43,334 bases of DNA from Nemertoderma westbladi (GCA_032718475.1 JAUCBJ010008345.1:1-43334), one strand, 5' to 3'. Counted from the first letter of the stretch, positions 30,643 to 41,895 are shown. The notes: generated by a model not told the origin, from the letters alone. Made by a program: numbers and translations.

Positions 30643-31110
30643 TAATTTAATTCTTCATTGCGCCCGTTAAATCCTTTAGTCCTGCCTCTTACGGCTATAA
30701 TACTCACATTTCTGTTGCCGAAAGGGCCAAACGGCATATATCACGGCTGACAGAAATTACTGACCAAGATGGTATAGTTCTCCAAGATTTCTTGAAACGA
30801 GTGTCCTAATGATGGATTGTGATACAAAAATATCGTCCGTTAGGCCAGGGATTACGCACAAAGTTTCAATAATTATTTCCAGTGCGGTCCCCCCAGAACT
30901 ATACTCCCCAGAGGAAACTCCAGTACTCATTTAGCTACCATTTACGGAAGGAAGAGATGCGCCCTGGCTAATAAATATCTTTATTGCCTTTAAAGAATTC
31001 GTGCCGAAACGAAAACTACCCTAGCCCCATGTTGGGATCGAACCCACGACCCAAGGAGAGAAGTAATTTCAATGCCACCGATTTAACCAACTACGCTAAG
31101 TTGGAATAAC
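30643..31110 (-). mobile_element. tRNA-derived SINE
   Basis: On the minus strand the head carries a polymerase III box A (tagcgtagttgg, about 31086-31097) and box B (gggttcgatccc, about 31033-31044) at tRNA-like spacing. The flanking acceptor stem does not pair well, so this is a tRNA-like head and not an intact tRNA gene. About 380 bp of unrelated body follows, ending in a (aatta)n-like tail near 30643-30660. The body shares a gtttcctctgggg-agttctgggg block with 39950-39985. Confidence 0.65.
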
Positions 31111-31329
31111 TTATTACAGTGGTATAGTAGTGATCGTAAATCATAAATACAGTACAACGAAATACTGTTCAAAATTTATTTTGCAGTATAAAAAATTTTC
31201 CGTGAACGTGGTATTTATGTTGTTAAAGAACTAGAAATTGGTCATTTCAACAAATCGGTGATATGAACTTATATGATATTAAATCTCTCTAGGAGTTATT
31301 TATCTATAAATGAGGTTTACCACCATATG

Positions 31330-32890
31330 TTTCTGCTATTAACTTACAAATTTACAAAATTTGATGCAAAATTGGAAGATGAATACAAACGCATATATGC
31401 AAGACGCGACTCGCTCATCAAGCAAGGAGAAAAAGCGGAAATTCGTTTCAATAAACTCTATGTTAACGACAACGAGATCAACAATGTCTGTGATGTGGTG
31501 TCATATGAAAATTGTGTTTTTCATAATATTTTGTTGTTCACTAAATCTAAATGATTTCATAACTATCGAATTTCCTGATTTAGACTGTAACGAGTCTTAC
31601 CGTAGGGGTGGCTGTTCACTCTCATACCATACTTCTATCAAAAATCTAGTCCAGTCTATCAAGCCATTTTGTACAGACTGTGTAGAAGTCAGACTCATGA
31701 ATAGATCCCGATATCTCTTTATGTATATTCCACCTCACGATTCGCCGTATTATAACGAGCAATATTTTGCCGCTCTCAGCGGGAAGCTATTGCACAGTCA
31801 TGAAATACCTACTACTGTTATCAGTGATCTAAACTGTAGATTGGGTAATTTAAACAACCTAGCCAACTCGTTCTCCTATACATCCAATCCAGATATTCGC
31901 ATAAACTGTAATGGAAACAACCTACTTAAACTCATTACTGACTTTGAACTTCTACCACTCAACCATCTTATAAAAAGACAATCTGTAAATGATGGTGGCT
32001 TTACATTTATTAGGGGTCAACTACAAAGTCAACCTGATTGGTGTATTAACAACATGTCAGCAACCGTAGGTGACTTCATGCTAATGATATGTAGAAACGC
32101 TCTACCGATCTCAGATCATCTACCCCTAGCTCTTTCTCACAGATTTACAGCTACAACAGATCTTTACTCGGTACTTGCTGTTGCTCGAGACCTTTATAGA
32201 GAAACCAGCAATCATAGTAAAAGAACATATTTTCCTGCTTACATGATGAACATAACTGCTATGGAAAACACACTTCATCAACTCCTCCCTCCTCTAACTA
32301 GCTTGAGGTCAATGAACTCGATGGAGGTCGCCACTCTGATACAAAAGTTGCTGAAGGCATCTGCTGCATCGAGTTTAATTCCGAATAGAATGAATCATAA
32401 CCCTGCTGAACTCTTTAATCATGTTCAAAGGAATCACCCCCTCAACAGCCACGAATACCTTATAAACTGGTCCATCAACGAATTAAAAACCTGGGCTGAA
32501 TGTCTGAGTAATGACGATTCCCGCTCTCTGTGGAACAAGATAGATTTCAAGGGTTGACTTAACCACTCAGCTGCAACCACATTCGATAAGCCTTCCGAAA
32601 CAACAATAGATGTATCCGAGCTAGCTGATCATTGTGTGAAAAGCACTTCAACATTGATCCACAAGAGTGTGACTTATCCGGAATTTATGGAACGTCAAAC
32701 CCTAATATGGATAAAGAAATTTCCGAATATGAGATCAGATCGGCCGCAAATAAACTGAACAATAACAGCAGCACGACAGATGGTATATCCCCTAAAACTC
32801 TGCAAGATGTGATGCCAACAATCATGCCATACTATTATGCCTGTTTAACTTAATATTCAGAACAGGCATTGGGGCTTATCCCTCCTGCTG
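31330..32890 (+). pseudogene. LINE-C, 5' part: ORF1 remnant and endonuclease
   Basis: 31346-31520 encodes an ORF1 C-terminal fragment (EYKRIYARRDSLIKQGEKA, then FNKLYVND), as in other LINE ORF1 proteins. A frame change leads directly into the endonuclease. Its first ~60 residues, including the N and E motifs, are missing. What follows retains ISDLNCRLG (about 31818), PDWCINN and ISDHLPLAL (about 32107), then a linker to a TGA at 32555-32557. The frame resumes at about 32632-32853 (NNNSSTTDGISPKTL, the region before the RT). The next segment, LLLALPKKGKLQIP, lies in the 50-bp stretch duplicated by the LINE-B insertion. LINE-C is a distinct, older family from LINE-A and LINE-B. Confidence 0.82.
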
Positions 32891-32940
32891 GATAGGCCTA
32901 CTTCTTGCTTTGCCTAAAAAAGGCAAATTACAAATACCCA
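32891..32940. repeat. 50-bp target-site duplication, left copy
   Basis: This is identical over 50 bp to 34425-34474 (both start gataggcctacttc and end caaataccca). The copies flank the truncated LINE-B insertion and are part of LINE-C coding sequence. Confidence 0.95.
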
Positions 32941-34424
32941 AGCTCATCTATCCCATCATAGTAGACATGTACCGAACAACAAGAGTCCCACAAGAAATGA
33001 AAACAAATAAGTTGGTGCCAGTTCCCAAGAAGGGTAACCTAACACTCTATGGTTCTTTTCGGGGAATCTCATTGATCTCGATTGCTGCAAAGCTATACAA
33101 TAGAATTCTATGAAATCGCATCAGGGATCCCATTGAGAGAATGCTCCGTGGAAATCAGAATGGGTTCCGTAAAGGTCGTGGGACCATGGAGCCCATTTTG
33201 GCACTTAGAAGGATAATTGAAGAGTTATCAAAAAAGAAAGACAGGCATCTGGCTGTTATCTTTGTTGACTTCTTCAAGGCCTTTGATTCAGTCTCTCGCT
33301 CACGTATGTTCAGCATACTTTCATTATATGGGATTCCTGATGAAATTATTGCAGCAATCAGATCAGTATACGATGGTTCGACAACATTTGTTTCTACTGT
33401 TGACGGTGATACAGAACCATTTGAAGTGTTACGGGGCGTCCTCCAGGGAGACACACTTGCACCATTCTTGTTCATAATTGTTGTTGACTATGTTCTACGC
33501 ATGTCCTTAGATCATCATAATGATGATGGGGTGATGATAACTCCACCTACTGGCTCCAGAAGTAGAGGAAATCCTGCCAAGTACCTAACTGATCTAGACT
33601 TTGCTGATGACTTAGGAGTACTCTCAGAATCACTAGAGGGAGCCCAACGGCTCCTCAGCTCATTAGAACATGCTGCTTCTAGTGTTGGTCTTTTTATTAA
33701 CTCCAGAAAGACCAAAATTTTGACAGTTAACTTTGAAAGTCCTCAGCAAGTATCTGATCGGATGAGCATAAGCTCAAAAGATGGTATGCTTGAGCATGTG
33801 GATGACTTCTGTTACCTGGGATCATGGATCCGGAAGTCAGGTGAGGACCTTCGAATACGTAAGGGAAAGGCATGGCCAGCCTTGAATAGGCTTTCCAGGA
33901 TTTGGAAGTCACCGAGAATTAATCGGAAACTTAAGGTCCGATTATTTAGAGCAGCAGTAGTTCCAGTACTCCTCTATGGGAGTCCATGCTGGGCTCTAAC
34001 TGCTGAGGACACCAAATCTCTGGATGGCACATTCACAAGAATGCTACGCCGGGTTCATTGTGTCAAGTACAATGCACACATCTCCAACGAGACACTATAT
34101 AACATTGGAGGTGTCTCATTGGTTCCCCCAAGCTTGACACTAGAACAAAATCGCCTCCGCTTTGCAGGACATTGCTTTCGCCGTGAGGACCAGCCAGTGC
34201 ATAATCTTGTACTTTGGCAGCCTCATGGAGTGAATAAGCATGGTGGACAGCCCATGACTTTCTTGAGACGCATCTTAAATGACACTGGCCTTGAAGATGC
34301 GGATGATCTAGCAAATGTCATGGGTGATAGGGAGTTGTGGCGGTGCAATTTTGTCGATAAGCCGGCACAGCATTCTTAAAAATGCAGCTGCAATGCAGCA
34401 TGCCGATCCTAGTAGTAGTAGTAG
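32941..34424 (+). mobile_element. 5'-truncated LINE-B copy nested in LINE-C
   Basis: A 1484-bp insertion, nearly identical to the 3' part of LINE-B (reverse orientation relative to 20924-24682). It begins within the coding region at KLIYPIIVDMYR and ends with a longer (tag)n tail at 34409-34424. It is flanked by an exact 50-bp duplication. Confidence 0.95.
32942..34379 (+). pseudogene. LINE-B reverse transcriptase, truncated, one nonsense codon
   Basis: Covers the last ~480 residues of the LINE-B protein: part of the fingers, palm with FFKAFDSV, RGVLQGDTLAPFLF and FADD, thumb, and the C-terminal FAGHCFRRED block, ending at the TAA at 34377-34379. The endonuclease is absent through 5' truncation. 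One premature stop is present, TGA at 33111-33113 where full-length LINE-B has TTA (Leu). Otherwise the two copies differ at only a few percent of sites by eye. This copy keeps the canonical Arg in the RGV motif that the full-length copy has lost. Confidence 0.92.
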
Positions 34425-34474
34425 GATAGGCCTACTTCTTGCTTTGCCTAAAAAAGGCAAATTACAAATACCCA
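34425..34474. repeat. 50-bp target-site duplication, right copy
   Basis: Identical to 32891-32940. LINE-C sequence continues after it. Confidence 0.95.
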
Positions 34475-35160
34475 TCTTTGTAAGAGGTATCATCAATTGG
34501 ATAAAAATTCCAAAAGCTCAAACAGCCTTCCAGAAAGGGAGAAGCTGTATCCTTCACGTTCTCACCATAAAAATATTGCTTGATTCTGCCAAATGGAATA
34601 AACAATGTCTTTACGTTATACTGACAGACTTTTCTGCCGCATTTGATAAAATTAGCAGGCGGTCCCTTTTTACTAAATTAGCTAAACTGGGACGTGGTGC
34701 AACCTGTCTGTTTGCCCTGATGGCACTTTACAACAATACAACTGGTTATGTCTACCATGACTGCGAATTTTCGCTCTATTAAGTGGTATAAGACAGGGGG
34801 CTCTATCAAGTCCGGTTCTTTTCTTAATATACACAATTGGATTGATCCATCTTTTCAATAAATTTCCCCCTGAACTACTAATAAATAAAATTCATCTACT
34901 TATACACGCGGACGCTGTTGTTAGCTACATCGCGCACTACAGTAGAAAAAATATTAACAGCTCTTGAATCCTACTCTAAGGAAATTTATATTATCCTCAA
35001 CCACAAGAAATGTGCTGCTTTTATGTGTGAACACCCCAGCCCAACATGGATGCCCATTCCAGCTGCAGAGCGGCAACATCAATATATCCAAATGTAAAGT
35101 ATACCTCGGTTCATCATTATGTGCTTCCAGAGACTTACGGGAAATGTTTTTGGCTTAAAA
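34475..35160 (+). pseudogene. LINE-C, 3' part: reverse transcriptase remnant
   Basis: This continues LINE-C after the nested insertion. KAQTAFQKGRSCILHVL and LTDFSAAFDKISRRSLF (motif A, about 34620-34660) are in frame. A frame change near 34770 leads to SGIRQGALSSPVLF (motif B). The catalytic block has decayed to HADA, losing the second Asp. Stops follow near 34965, then short thumb remnants to about 35158. The likely 3' UTR runs to the T-rich sequence near 35350. Inactive. Confidence 0.8.
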
Positions 35161-35551
35161 CGAAAACACAAACATTTAACATATATTATGAGGAACATGT
35201 AGTTACATAATTGTAGTTTACATAGATAATGTTTTAATATGTAATATTTTCGTTTGCTATTATGCTATTTGTTATTTATCCGTTGTTAGATTACCCGTTA
35301 GTGGATTCCCGAGAGGGGCCCTGGGTAATTTTCTCCCCTTTTTTTTAATTCATATAACAAGCCCCTGTTGGTTATTATGTAGTTACCTTTAATTGTCTGC
35401 AAATGGCAGCCATATGCCACGTGGAGCAATGAATAAAAATGCAACATTAATGGCAGCCATGGGTCACGTGTAAGAAAGCAATATTTCTATATAAATTGTC
35501 TGGCACCCATGGGCCACCATAGGTAGACCTTATGGTCAGAAACGCACCTAC
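35161..35551. other. AT-rich spacer, probable LINE-C 3' UTR and kinase intron
   Basis: No gene is seen. It contains a palindromic cccgagaggggccctggg segment near 35308-35325 and three related words (ggcagccatatgccacgtg, ggcagccatgggtcacgtg, ggcacccatgggccacc) between 35407 and 35520. If the kinase gene continues, this is intron on the minus strand. Confidence 0.5.
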
Positions 35552-35717
35552 CTATATGATATTCTGGTTTCGTCAACCCATATTCCATTACATGACAGTG
35601 TTCTTCAAACCCACGTGACCTGATATCATCCATTAAAATAATTGACCCGATCTCTGCATCTTTATCATTTGCGTAAAAACAAGTTGGTAGCTTCAGTTTC
35701 AATTCCTCTACAGATTC
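35552..35717 (-). CDS. EcKL/CHK-like kinase, exon 2
   Basis: The minus-strand exon is preceded by the acceptor tgtaatttag and reads ESVEELKLKLPTCFYANDKD, then IGSIILMDDIRSRGFEEH. This matches the kinase pattern of a Pro-x-Cys-Tyr-Tyr strand followed by a hinge (LVLEDL-x-x-x-GF type), here with MDD replacing LED. A donor gtaggt at 35551-35546 ends the exon; an alternative gtgcgt lies 4 bp further. The acceptor phase (0) fits the exon 1 donor. These proteins have an aminoglycoside-phosphotransferase-like fold and include insect ecdysteroid 22-kinases; the substrate here is unknown. I could not find exons for the catalytic HGD and DFQ motifs further along the minus strand. Confidence 0.72.
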
Positions 35718-36167
35718 CTAAATTACAAATATTTTATTTGCTTAAAAGGCGTTTAGGCAATTGGCTCTTAATATATTCACATAATATATTTTTTTAACCA
35801 TATAATCGTATTATGTATATACTTTGTCATATTATTTTCTGTAATTCAAGTTCTAATATATACCTTGTCGCCACTTCTAAACTTCTAAACTTTTAAATTT
35901 ATGTGTTATTCATAATTTAAATATAATAAACATAATACAGTATATTTTTCTAGAAAAATTTGATTGACCTTATGCTAGCTGCTTTTTATAACACAATTCA
36001 ATGTCTTCTGTACGTTAACCTTTATTTTTCTTGCTATCGAAATTGTATTGCATTTCAGAATTATTGAGCAAATAAATAAGCATCATATGAATTTTATAAA
36101 TTATATAAAACTTAGCTATATAAAATTTGTTTAATGTTGTAACAAGATAGGAACGACCGACGACAAT

Positions 36168-36372
36168 TGCCCCCCCTGACAATTGCCCCCGTGACAATTT
36201 CCCCACGAGGACAATTGCCCCACTGACAATTGTCCCCCTGACAATTGCCCACGTGACAATTGCCCACCTGACAATTACCCCCGTGACAATTGCGCCACTG
36301 ACAATTGCTCCCCCTGACAATTGCCCCACGAGGACAATTGACCCCGGACAATTGCCCAAGGGGCAATTGCCC
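36168..36372. repeat. 15-bp minisatellite, about 13 units, in the kinase intron
   Basis: The unit is gacaattgccccnct-like, with caattg as the invariant palindromic core and a variable C-rich spacer. Spacing is mostly 15 bp, with 16-18-bp units where cacgagg occurs. It lies inside the intron between kinase exons 1 and 2. Confidence 0.9.
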
Positions 36373-36502
36373 ATCCTGGTATTCTCAAAATCCCTCAATA
36401 TGTTTGTCGGTATCCGCAACAAATTACTTACTTGACAATTTAATATCAGGAAATATAATTGGGAATATAATTCTTCAACTTTCTGATTTCTTATTTACTA
36501 AC

Positions 36503-36853
36503 TTTTTTTACGTGGTCCTTAACAAGCTGCTCCAAGAGTGGTAGAACAACATTATAGAATCTTGCCTCAAGAACATCAACACGTATTTCCTTTGAAAGAC
36601 CATCCAGGGTTTTTCCACCTGGTAGTATACCTTTAGCTACCATGTCAAGTTTAATTGCGGTATCAGATGACTCCTCCTTGTAAATAACTCTGATCTCCAG
36701 AACTTCACTCAACCATCCACGACTTGTTACCAAAGGCCTCAACTGATATGTCTGAATTGTTATTGGTTTGCCAAAGTAAGTTTGTAAAATATTTTGAATC
36801 CATTGAACTGGTATATTGTATTTGGATTCATATATTGGTATTTCAGATGCCAT
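36503..36853 (-). CDS. EcKL/CHK-like kinase, exon 1 with start codon
   Basis: The ATG at 36853 has G at +4 and opens 117 codons: MASEIPIYESKYNIPVQWIQ, then a GWLSEVLEIRVIY strand and IKLDMVAKGILPGGK, then EARFYNVVLPLLEQLVKDHV. These correspond to the N-lobe of EcKL/CHK-like kinases: a W-x-x-x-L helix, a G-W-x-S-E-V strand, the Lys-bearing strand, and the F-Y-x-x-x-L-P-x-L helix. The frame would stop three codons later, so I place a donor at gttagt (36502-36497), which joins in phase to exon 2 about 785 bp away. A TTATATAG word on the minus strand near 36925 could be a TATA box. Immediately upstream is the 20-bp array. The gene is incomplete in this window. Confidence 0.75.
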
Positions 36854-37000
36854 GATGTAATTAATGATTGTTTTTCAATAACAGTTTGTGTTAGTTTCTG
36901 ACATGTTTGGAAAACGCAGTTTTCTATATAACAATTAAAACCTATTGATTTAAAATAAATAAATTTCATACATATTAGTCAAAATTACAGTTTTATTACA

Positions 37001-38293
37001 TAATATTCACATAGTTTATGACATATTCACATAGTTTATTACATATTCACATAGTTTATTACATATTCACATAGTTTATTACATATTCACATAGTTTATT
37101 ACATATTCACATAGTTTATTACATATTCACATAGTTTATTACATATTCACATAGTTTATTACATATTCACATAGTTTATTACATATTCACATAGTTTATT
37201 ACATATTCACATAGTTTATTACATATTCACATAGTTTATTACATATTCACATAGTTTATTACATATTCACATAGTTTATTACATATTCACATAGTTTATT
37301 ACCTATTCACATAGTTTATTACATATTCACATAGTTTATTACATATTCACATAGTTTATTTCATATTCACATAGTTTATTACATATTCACATAGTTTATT
37401 ACATATTCACATAGTTTATTACATATTCACATAGTTTATTACATATTCACATAGTTTATTACATATTCACATAGTTTATTACATATTCACATAGTTTATT
37501 ACATATTCACATAGTTTATTACATATTCACATAGTTTATTACATATTCACATAGTTTATTACATATTCACATAGTTTATTACATATTCACATAGTTTATT
37601 ACATATTCACATAGTTTATTACATATTCACATAGTTTATTACATATTCACATAGTTTATTACCTATTCACATAGTTTATTACATATTCACATAGTTTATT
37701 ACATATTCACATAGTTTATTTCATATTCACATAGTTTATTACATATTCACATAGTTTATTACATATTCACATAGTTTATTACATATTCACATAGTTTATT
37801 ACATATTCACATAGTTTATTACATATTCACATAGTTTATTACATATTCACATAGTTTATTACATATTCACATAGTTTATTACATATTCACATAGTTTATT
37901 ACATATTCACATAGTTTATTACATATTCACATAGTTTATTACATATTCACATAGTTTATTACATATTCACATAGTTTATTACATATTCACATAGTTTATT
38001 ACATATTCACATAGTTTATTACATATTCACATAGTTTATTACATATTCACATAGGTTATTACATATTCACATAGTTTATTACATATTCACATAGGTTATT
38101 ACATATTCACATAGTTTATTACATATTCACATAGTTTATTACATATTCACATAGTTTATTACATATTCACATAGTTTATTACATATTCACATAGTTTATT
38201 ACATATTCACATAGTTTATTACATATTCACATAGTTTATTACATATTCACATAGTTTATTACATATTCACATAGTTTATTATCTATTCACATG
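37001..38293. repeat. 20-bp minisatellite, about 64 nearly identical units
   Basis: The unit acatattcacatagtttatt repeats in strict 20-bp phase. Rare variants are cctattcac at 37302 and 37662, tcatattcac at 37361 and 37721, and ataggtta at 38051 and 38091. The first two pairs are each exactly 360 bp apart, showing an 18-unit block duplication. It lies about 150 bp upstream of the kinase start codon. Confidence 0.98.
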
Positions 38294-38447
38294 AGAAAAA
38301 CCTCCCCTGTTATACAACAGAAGATTTGAGTGCAACCAGACATTTACGTATGAACCATAAAGGTTTTTTGTAAAGATAGACCTTGTGGCCACCTTGGAGC
38401 CAATTTAGGAACTAACATGGGTCATTGAATGAATATAAGCAAAGAAG
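38294..38447. other. Short spacer, no gene seen
   Basis: Separates the 20-bp array from the next LINE fragment. Nothing recognised. Confidence 0.5.
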
Positions 38448-39062
38448 AACGGGCGATTTGTGGACACTTTTGTAGACTTATTTAAATCTTTTGGCCCTTT
38501 ATCGAGACCACATATGTTAAAAATGAGGTGACGATCAGATCAATTTATGAAAGCAAAGGCTTGGGTAGTTCTATCAAAAGTGGATACCATCTGGAAATCA
38601 GATCTCTCCAGGCAAATGAAGACTAAGTTCTTTCGAGCCACAGTGGAAAGTGTATTTTTATACGGGGGTGAGACCTGGACACTGACTAAATCACTTGGAC
38701 AACGAATTGATGGTTGCTACATAAGACTACTAAGGGTAGCCCTAAACATCAGCTGGAGACAACACATGACAAACGCCGAGCTTTATGGTACAATACCACC
38801 TGTATCAACCACCCTCCGTAAACGCAGATTAAGATTCAGTGGGCACTGCTGGCGAAGTAAAGACGAGGTCATACCAGATCTACTTTTCTGGCAACCAACT
38901 TATGGAAAGCGTAGTCGTGGACGACCGGCAATAACATATATAGATGAACTTGAAAGGGATACTGAACTTGGCAGAAACGAAATTGCGACAACTATGGAGA
39001 ATCGGGAAGCCTGGAAGGATCTCATTTCCACTGTCCGAGTTCGCTCGACCTAGTAGTAGTAG
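38448..39062 (+). pseudogene. Decayed RTE-type LINE fragment with internal deletion and (tag)n tail
   Basis: 38448-38510 encodes a degenerate RT motif A (FVDLFKSFGPLSRPHM, from FVDFFKAFDSVSRSRM). Then IRSIYES-like codons near 38537-38555 join directly to KAKAWVVLSKVDTIWKS, so the palm region including the catalytic Asp pair is deleted. From 38547 the C-terminal part is open for 168 codons: LYGGETWTL, RRLRFSGHCWRSKDE, WQPTYGKRSRGRP, ending with the TAG at 39051-39053. The tail is (tag)n at 39051-39062. It is related to LINE-B but clearly a different, older subfamily. Confidence 0.82.
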
Positions 39063-41895
39063 TAAGATTAGCACCACTTCTCATTTTAATCGTGGTGAAC
39101 TGGATTTCCTTAAGACATACCTTTATCACATTGGGATGAGATATGGTCTCAATCTGGTGGCACAAGGACGAGGATCACCAGTGATGTTACAGATGTCAAC
39201 TTTGCTGACGTCATTGGAGCAGTGTTGGAGACATTGGCCAGAGCTCAGTAGTTGTATCCCATAAATTAAGAAAAATATAGGACATTTTGTGCGCCGAAAA
39301 GGTAAGTCTAAGTAATAAATTTTATAAAAATAAAAGGGTTTCGGAGATTTAAACACTGAACCCTGGGTGGGATTCGTGGTTCTCCTCATCAGCAGTGTGC
39401 CACGAACCCCACCCCTAACCAAACAAAACTGCACGACTAAATTAAGATCAATTAAATTAATATCACAATCCCTCTAAAGTCGTGGTTGTCTAATATCATA
39501 TAATTATATACAGTAAGATAAAATATAGAATTTAGTACGACATTGCTAAGACAGTCTGTCTGAATTTGTTGGTAATGAAGACATTAATTATCGCTACTAC
39601 ACAGTGACAATGAAACTGTTTAAATTCCATAAATATTATGCAGAAAAATAACAACATTATTGTAGCAACTTATAATATCTTTAACATAATAGTAATTCTA
39701 ACTCTAGTTAAGTCAGTGTGTTGCTATATTCTGACATACATAGACCAACCCTAATTAAATTAATGCTGTCATGTATTCCATGCATACGTCATGAATGAGG
39801 CACTAAATAAAAAAAATTCATTTAAAGGGACTGGTCAGGCCTCATTTTTTTTTAACTATACCACCACGTGAGGCCTCACCTATAGTAATTAACTATATGA
39901 TGATAATTGATGTTATTAAGTAATTAATAGAGTAATTAATTATACCAGTTTCCTCTGGGCAGTTCTGGGGAACCACCAGAGCGTGATTAAGGTAGATAAC
40001 TATTACGTTTATTTTGCGTTGGTTGGAGAGCGCAGTCAGTTCACAGTAGTTTTATAGTTTTTTAAGGAAGAATGTTTTAGCGCTGATATGCATTGCAGTA
40101 TTCGCTGTTATTAAACTGTAAGGCAAATTTGTAACAGAGCCGTTATATTGCAATGTTGCGAATCTATCTGGGTAACTGAAATTTAAATTCATTCTTATCG
40201 ATGTTATGTTATGCAACAAAACAACGTTATACAGTACAACAACCACTGGAAAGACCACTAATATACAATAATATAATATAATGTGAAACAATAATATAGA
40301 ATTCACATTATTAAGGAACTGAATGAATGAACTCTTTTAGAGCAAACAATTACTAATGTATAGTTGTGTGACATACATATTGAATTCTATATTTATCTAT
40401 TATATAAACTCTTGGTATGTGATAAGATTATTTACTAAAGATGTAGTTTTCTACACAACCAGATCATCATCCTCTTGTTATGTATATAATCAATATCCCA
40501 CATCAGGGTACGCACTGACGTACACCCAGGCCAGGACACGCCTAGTGGGCCTACATACTGTATCTCTGTAAAGTTGCGGCTGGAACGGAATAAAAAAAAT
40601 ACAAAGAAACGTTAAGGTTTAGATATGTATGTTGCCTGCCTTCTAGCAGTTTCTATAATAATACTTAAATTAATGTCTCCAATGTTTCCTGCGTCATAAT
40701 CAAACCACAATTAATACAAATCTGATGATAAGATCAATTTTACATAATGTGCTTTATTGATTTTTTTCATGTAATAATAATAATAATAAATAAAAAGGCG
40801 CTTTGAAATTATGCAGAGCGATAATAGATCCTAAATTTATGGGTAGGGCCTATGCATGGGAGTTGATTGGGATGTTAAAAATAGCTGGTGCTGCATCGAT
40901 CTGGTTCCATACGTCTTTAGGTTGTATCAGGGTATTGTTAGGGTCCAACGGTAACGAGTTCGAGTTGGGTTGTGGGGGTTGTTGGGTACCAGTAGGTTGT
41001 TGTATATTTGAGTCCCTGCTTTATATTAGGCCATGCTAAAGTGCTGAAGTCATATTTTAATGTGTAGTATGGTACGGATACGGAATTTGTATTAAATGAC
41101 TGAATGAAGACTACCTACATTTTGAGTTAGATAGACTAATAAAATATATTAGTTATTGATCATGGTGCTGCGAAAAGTAAACCTACCCGGTTTTGCCCAA
41201 CTTGCAAGATATTTATTTACTGACTTGTCTGTCTGTCAACATACAGCTGTAACTGTGCTAACTCAGTAATGATTCATCTCACAGATTGGTTCTGTCACGT
41301 TTAGGCAAAACAAATTCGCGTTTCGGCAACTGAACAATAACGTTTGACAAACTGCTATAGTTGTGTTTCGGCAACTCGTAGTTGCATTTCGGCGAACTGA
41401 AGTCGCGTATCAGCAACTACTCTAGGTCACATACCCTAGTATGTAATCTAACTGTGACTGCACTCATTATGTAATTAAATCATAAATGATGACAAGTTTA
41501 AGTTAGTTGTAGTTATTGACGGCAGAGTTGTTAACTGTTTGAGTTAGTTAGTTAATTTTAAATATACCGCAGCTGAAGTTGTGGATGTGTACATTTGGAA
41601 CTGGAGTTTGTCTGTCTGAAACACAAATCCCGTTTACAATTTCCAAGGGGTTCTAATACAAAGCGAAGCGCACCTTGCTGGACAGGGTTTCCAGCTACAG
41701 TACAGCTTTAGTAATGGTTCATTTCAGTTACTATTTTGTTAAATTGGTAATTTTATTGAATTATTTTTTTTTAATATTTTGTTGAATACATTACTGCCTT
41801 CAGAAATGAAACTGAGACAAAACCTAACATAGATTTTGTTGCTTGTTTAAGGGGCCTAATGATGCTCACTCAGGCTTACCGGTACAATGATTACA
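39063..41895. other. AT-rich region without a recognised gene
   Basis: The first ~200 bp keep an open frame that I do not recognise. A hairpin lies at 39366-39413. Around 39840-39900 the inverted words caggcctca and tgaggcctca flank a T-run. Around 39950-39990 is a block shared with the SINE. At 41315-41425 the word ttcggcaact recurs four times in varied form. No exon, tRNA or transposase is supported. Confidence 0.55.
39366..39413. other. Imperfect hairpin, 14-bp stem
   Basis: ggtgggattcgtgg at about 39366-39379 pairs with ccacgaaccccacc at about 39400-39413 with one mismatch, leaving a loop of about 20 bases. Function unknown. Confidence 0.6.

Noticed and set aside
31029-31106. Functional tRNA gene on the minus strand
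   Set aside because: Box A and box B are good, but the acceptor stem does not pair and about 380 bp of SINE body follows.
37001-38293. CRISPR or centromeric satellite
   Set aside because: The 20-bp unit has no spacers. It is short, local and single-locus here, so minisatellite is the simpler call.
39063-39264. Open frame continuing past the LINE fragment tail
   Set aside because: About 65 codons with no recognisable family or start; probably chance.
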